DNA of 6,620 nt. It comes from an archaeon (lineage in GTDB: Archaea; Nanobdellota; Nanobdellia; Woesearchaeales; JAGVOV01). A program made the position numbers and the translations under genes. The notes below the pieces were generated by a model. It ran no database searches, had not been told where the DNA came from, and saw only the letters and a list, made by a program, of their open reading frames with translations. The stretch is from the NCBI GenBank assembly GCA_020052545.1, contig JAGVOV010000159.1, positions 1 to 6,620 on the forward strand, written 5' to 3'. Below, piece by piece: positions 5,296 through 6,620 of the stretch. How positions within the stretch are numbered: the stretch's first letter is position 1; each line of letters opens with the position of its first letter.

Positions 5296-6386
5296 AGAAA
5301 GATATTTCCGCTATTGAATTGCACTACTTAGTGAAGGAATTTTCTATTCTGGAAGATTGCAGGCTCAACAGCATTTACCAGAATGAGGATGAAGCAATTT
5401 TCTTAGTCTTCCACAAGCCCAACACGGGCAAAGTCATACTTAAGATAAACAGGAATTTCATCTACCTTGCCAAGGCCAAGGAAAGCACTGAGCAGCCAAA
5501 GGGATTTTGCATGCTTCTGAGGAAATACCTTGAGAACTCAAGGCTCCGCGCCCTGAACCAGGTGGGCAGCGAACGAATCCTTGAATTTGAATTTGAGACG
5601 AAAGAGGGCCAGAAGAAGGTTTATGTTGAGCTTTTCGGTCAGGGAAACATCGTCCTGTGCGATGCTGGAAAAATTGTAGGCTGTTTTAGGGATTTGGAGG
5701 ACAAAGAGAGGATTTTGAAAAGGAATGAAATTTATAAACTCCCAACACAGCGCCCCGATATATTCGAGCTAAACCTCAGCTCTTTCAAGGAAGCGATGAG
5801 GAAGGCGAAGCAGGAAACTTTGGTGAAGAAGCTTGCCTCAGACCTTGGATTTGGCGGCATGTATGCAGAAGAATTGTGCCTGATAGCGAATGTTGATAAA
5901 AAAGCTCATGTGTTGGAAGAAGAGACGCTGGAAAAACTGTTTAGTTGCTTTGGTAGGATACTGAGTAGGAATGTTGAGGCCACTATAATCCTTGATAATG
6001 AAGATATTCAAGACATTACACCATTTAAATTATCATCACACCAAAACAAAGCAACAAAGCAATTCCCTACATTTAGCGAAGCATTAGATTTTGCTTTATC
6101 AAGGCCTGTGAAGAAAGAGAGCAAATATGAGAAAGAGATAAAGAAATATCAGGCCATTGTGGCAGCGCAAGATGCAACTATGAAGAAGATTGCTGTTGAT
6201 GTCGAAGAGAACATGAAGATAGGCAACAAGATATATGAGAGCTTCACCACAATTGATGCAGTCCTGCAGCAGGCGAGGGAAGCGAAGAAGAAGATTGGCC
6301 TCAAGGCGATGAAGGAGAAAGCGAAGGACAGCAAGATAATCAAAGACGTGAAAGAAGACGGGAAGCTGATAATATGTCTAGAATGA
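5292..6386 (+). CDS. rqcH: NFACT-family protein (RqcH/Rqc2/NEMF), N-terminal half only, without NFACT-R
   Basis: NFACT proteins bind stalled large ribosomal subunits and tRNA and add C-terminal tails to nascent chains in ribosome quality control. The NFACT-N domain occupies about residues 1-160 (MKKDISAIELHYLV start, LRKYLENSRL at 76-85, VELFGQGNIVL at 112-122). A helix-hairpin-helix segment with LGFGGMYAEELC lies near 185-196. A charged coiled-coil region runs from about 275 to 345. The chain then stops at 364 residues, whereas archaeal homologues usually continue through an NFACT-R (DUF814) domain to well over 600. The methyltransferase frame follows at once, so no NFACT-R remnant fits downstream here. 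Residues expected to be the key Asp pair are Glu9 and Glu94 (Glu-Arg in place of Asp-Arg). The start shares ATGA with the PEP carboxylase stop, and GAGG (5279-5282) lies 9 nt upstream. It is either a naturally split protein or a truncation; intact coding throughout favours a split. Confidence 0.88.
   Translation: MKKDISAIELHYLVKEFSILEDCRLNSIYQNEDEAIFLVFHKPNTGKVILKINRNFIYLAKAKESTEQPKGFCMLLRKYLENSRLRALNQVGSERILEFEFETKEGQKKVYVELFGQGNIVLCDAGKIVGCFRDLEDKERILKRNEIYKLPTQRPDIFELNLSSFKEAMRKAKQETLVKKLASDLGFGGMYAEELCLIANVDKKAHVLEEETLEKLFSCFGRILSRNVEATIILDNEDIQDITPFKLSSHQNKATKQFPTFSEALDFALSRPVKKESKYEKEIKKYQAIVAAQDATMKKIAVDVEENMKIGNKIYESFTTIDAVLQQAREAKKKIGLKAMKEKAKDSKIIKDVKEDGKLIICLE
6360..6365 (+). promoter_or_regulatory. 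Shine-Dalgarno-like site for the methyltransferase start
   Basis: GGGAAG lies 8 nt upstream of the ATG at 6374, while the alternative in-frame ATG at 6383 has no purine-rich site at a suitable distance. This favours 6374. The match to the archaeal anti-SD is imperfect. The 6383 start would give an ATGA overlap like the one between the two preceding genes, so the choice remains open. Confidence 0.35.
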
Positions 6387-6620
6387 ATGTGTTTTTGAGG
6401 CGCTATAAGGATATGGGACAGGAAGTAGACCCAAATACCAAGCTGAAGAGATCGCTGAGAGTAAACACATTGAAGATCGATGAGAACGAGCTTGTGCAAA
6501 GATTGCAGAAAAAGAATGTCAAGCTTGAAAAAATCCTTTTCCTTGAGAATGGCTATTACTATGAATCAAAATTTTCGCTTGGATCGACGCCGGAATATCT
6601 TCTTGGCCTTTACTATATGC
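6374..6620 (+). CDS. NOL1/NOP2/Sun-family RNA (cytosine-5) methyltransferase, N-terminal part (3' end outside window)
   Basis: About 82 codons are visible before the window ends. RSLRVNTLKI followed by a variable helix and then LGSTPEYLLGLYYM is the characteristic N-terminal region of archaeal and eukaryotic NSUN/RsmB-type enzymes, where it leads into the QEAASM segment and the Rossmann-fold methyltransferase domain. These proteins transfer methyl from S-adenosylmethionine to C5 of a cytosine in tRNA or rRNA, using two catalytic cysteines. Both cysteines lie beyond the window, so activity and target cannot be judged. The start may be the ATG at 6374 (GGGAAG 8 nt upstream, 13-nt overlap with the NFACT gene) or the ATG at 6383 (ATGA overlap). 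Either places it in the same transcript as the NFACT gene, a sensible pairing because both act on translation components. Confidence 0.87.
   Translation, partial: MSRMNVFLRRYKDMGQEVDPNTKLKRSLRVNTLKIDENELVQRLQKKNVKLEKILFLENGYYYESKFSLGSTPEYLLGLYYM

Noticed and set aside
6149..6499. 116-codon minus-strand open frame with a hydrophobic stretch
   Set aside because: It is antisense to the NFACT coiled coil and the methyltransferase start. Reading Lys/Glu-rich codons backwards yields Phe/Leu/Ile, which explains the hydrophobic look.
6387..6620. Frameshifted continuation of NFACT-R after the NFACT stop
   Set aside because: The frame after the stop reads as the N-terminus of an NSUN methyltransferase, with no NFACT-R motifs in any + frame.

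Overview
The window looks archaeal. Three things support this. Two genes are preceded by TATA elements about 26-28 nt upstream of their ATG, the geometry of archaeal promoters driving leaderless mRNAs. The phosphoenolpyruvate carboxylase is of the short archaeal type. The last gene begins like an archaeal NOL1/NOP2/Sun RNA methyltransferase. Base composition is moderate (mid-40s % GC by eye, with frequent AGG/AGA arginine codons). Genes are tightly packed, all on the + strand, and mostly overlapping. A standalone PEP-utilising mobile domain and a half-length NFACT protein would fit a DPANN-type archaeon such as the Woesearchaeota/Pacearchaeota group, but that placement is a low-confidence inference.

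Positions 1-3522 hold a nucleotide-sugar gene set. It has the C-terminal end of a sugar-phosphate nucleotidyltransferase, an alpha-D-phosphohexomutase overlapping it by 7 nt, and an extended-SDR nucleotide-sugar epimerase of the UDP-glucuronate/UDP-glucose 4-epimerase type with its own TATA element. A 353-residue protein overlaps the epimerase by 14 nt. It ends in the phosphohistidine 'mobile' domain of PEP synthase/PPDK but has no ATP-grasp domain. The mutase, nucleotidyltransferase and epimerase form a plausible route from hexose-6-phosphate to an activated and epimerised nucleotide sugar for surface glycans. The role of the mobile-domain protein is unknown.

Positions 3523-3828 are the only long gene-free stretch. 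It is dense in inverted repeats: a GC-rich GGTCC/GGACC hairpin just after the stop codon, an 8-bp inverted repeat followed by T5 (possible terminator), then a chain of small perfect hairpins. It ends in two tandem copies of a TTGAGGAAA-plus-TATA promoter module. I found no convincing tRNA or protein gene in it.

Positions 3829-6620 hold a second set: archaeal-type PEP carboxylase, then an NFACT (RqcH/Rqc2/NEMF) protein reading from an ATGA overlap, then the start of an m5C RNA methyltransferase. The NFACT protein stops after the coiled-coil region, so the NFACT-R half is missing. It also has Glu where the family's two key Asp residues are expected. The set mixes a central-carbon enzyme with two translation-related proteins.

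The best candidates for something undescribed are the standalone PEP mobile-domain protein, the split NFACT protein, and the inverted-repeat chain with the duplicated promoter before the PEP carboxylase gene.
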